Source: Thereva unica (taxonomy: Eukaryota; Arthropoda; Insecta; Diptera; Therevidae). Taken from it: a stretch of DNA of 64,000 nt. The position numbers were made by a program, and so were the translations under genes. Below, in pieces: positions 63,206-64,000 of the stretch. Under the pieces are notes generated by a model that worked only from the letters and a program-made list of their open reading frames with translations, was not told where the DNA came from and made no database searches. Location: positions 89,533,313-89,597,312 of the forward strand of contig OX465283.1 of the NCBI GenBank assembly GCA_949987705.1, read 5' to 3'. Within the stretch, counting starts at the first letter, position 1, and the number at the start of each line of letters is the position of its first letter.

Positions 63206-64000
63206 TTTCCTTCTTCTGAACATGAGTGGAGAGCCATAGCCGATAGTTTCAAGACTCAATGGGATTTCGAGCACTGTTTAGGAGCAATGGACGGCAAGCA
63301 TGTTCTTATCCAAAAGCCACCCAACAGTGGTTCTAATTTTTATAATTACAAGGGCACGTTTAGTGTTGTACTATTTGCTATAGTGAATGCAAATTATGAA
63401 TTTATTTATATTCATGAAGGCACAAACGGACGAATGTCCGATGGCGGAATTCTTCGGAAAACGGATTTTTACAAAAAACTGGAACAGAAGCAGCTTCATA
63501 TACCCCCTTTAGAAAAACTTGAAAAGTGCGATTATATTTGTCCATTTGCATTCATAGGGGATGAGGCTTTCGCGCTGATGGAAAATGTTTGGAAACCTTA
63601 CGCGCGGGCAAGAAGTTCTAAAGAGGAAAACATATTTAATTATCGATTATGTAGGGCTCGACGAGTAGTCGAAAATGCTTTCGGAATTTTAAGTTCTAGA
63701 TTTAAAGTTTTTCAAAAACCTTTAAAAATTCAACTAAAACACGTAGATGCGGTTATTCTAGCTACCTGCGTGCTTCACAACTTCTTAAGAGCCCAGTCTT
63801 CAAACTACATTACTAGTTCTTGCGTAGATCAAGACGATTTCGAAAATGGTTTAACCATTCCAGGGGCATGGCGACAGGGCTGTGTAATGGCTTCTTTAGA
63901 ACCTTCAGTCGTCAGAAACGCTCCGAATTCCGCAATTCAAATAAGAAACAGATTGAAATTATATTACAACAATGAGGCAAAAGTTACATATCAAAATAAA
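63206..64000 (+). CDS. Harbinger transposase, exon 2 (catalytic, incomplete)
   Basis: After a 56-bp intron ending TTTTCTTCAG, 265 codons are open to the window edge. It begins FPSSEHEWRAIADSFKTQWD. Catalytic residues: Asp in LGAMDGKHVLIQKPP, Asp in AFIGDEAFALMENVWKPY and Glu in RRVVENAFGILSSRFKVF. The end includes SAIQIRNRLKLYYNNEAK, the usual C-terminus, so only a few residues should be missing. With exon 1 the visible protein is 408 residues. No stop or frameshift is present, so it may be functional. It is clearly diverged from the transposase at 53402-55509. Confidence 0.9.

Larger units (their letters stand above)
62554..64000 (+). mobile_element. PIF/Harbinger element, left part (runs off the window)
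   Basis: It starts AGGGGCTGTTACACGATACA after TAA (62551-62553). The 5' region to the transposase ATG is only 167 bp. The transposase is intact as far as visible. The right terminus and any second gene lie outside the window. It is probably the best-preserved DNA transposon here. Confidence 0.75.

Overview
This window is a piece of an animal genome, almost certainly an insect. It is AT-rich, has spliced genes with GT/AG introns, and is packed with arthropod-type transposons (Helitron, Ty3/gypsy, BEL/Pao, several non-LTR families, PIF/Harbinger, P-like, hAT, piggyBac and TA-inserting MITEs). I see no prokaryotic operon, rRNA or CRISPR array. The insect order cannot be fixed from the sequence alone.

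The only clear host gene is a membrane-anchored histidine acid phosphatase (Acph-1 / lysosomal-prostatic type) on the + strand. Five exons are visible (10974-11213, 40852-41054, 41104-41350, 41413-41668, 41724-41842). The N-terminal exon(s) with the signal peptide and RHG motif lie upstream of the window, so bases 1-10973 are intron or upstream sequence. A 29.6-kb intron (11214-40851) separates the first two visible exons and consists mostly of transposons.

Layout. (a) 1-10.9 kb: a foldback hairpin, a 3.1-kb TIR element with an unusual subterminal repeat, a 5.1-kb long-TIR element holding a 118-bp minisatellite and a palindromic MITE, a short Helitron, and a piggyBac-type MITE. (b) 12.3-35.8 kb: a four-deep nest. 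A minus-strand non-LTR retrotransposon is split by a Helitron (14149-34564). The Helitron's Rep gene is split by a Ty3/gypsy element with 3.4-kb LTRs (17436-33577). The right LTR of that element is split by a 5'-truncated RTE-like element (30558-32919). Each level closes cleanly when the inner one is removed. (c) 36.6-40.7 kb: a decayed second copy of the same non-LTR family on the other strand, then two Helitrons joined head to tail. (d) 40.85-42.0 kb: the 3' end of the acid phosphatase gene. (e) 42.2-52 kb: a BEL/Pao remnant on the minus strand. Its gag is split by a TA-flanked MITE, itself split by a nearly full-length non-LTR element (43.2-48.9 kb), and its LTR holds a hAT element. (f) 52-57 kb: a second stack. 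A P-like element contains a GGGGTTCACAC TIR element, which contains a decayed Harbinger, which contains a second Harbinger (52926-55656). (g) 57-64 kb: a Harbinger-like TIR element, non-LTR tail fragments, and at the right edge the start of a PIF/Harbinger element whose spliced transposase is open to the end of the window.

The most striking system is the inner Harbinger at 52926-55656. Its two genes, a DDE transposase and a MADF-BESS DNA-binding protein, are on opposite strands with interleaved exons: each gene's only intron contains an exon of the other. Transposase and DNA-binding partner are the usual two-component system of this superfamily; the interdigitated antisense layout is what stands out.
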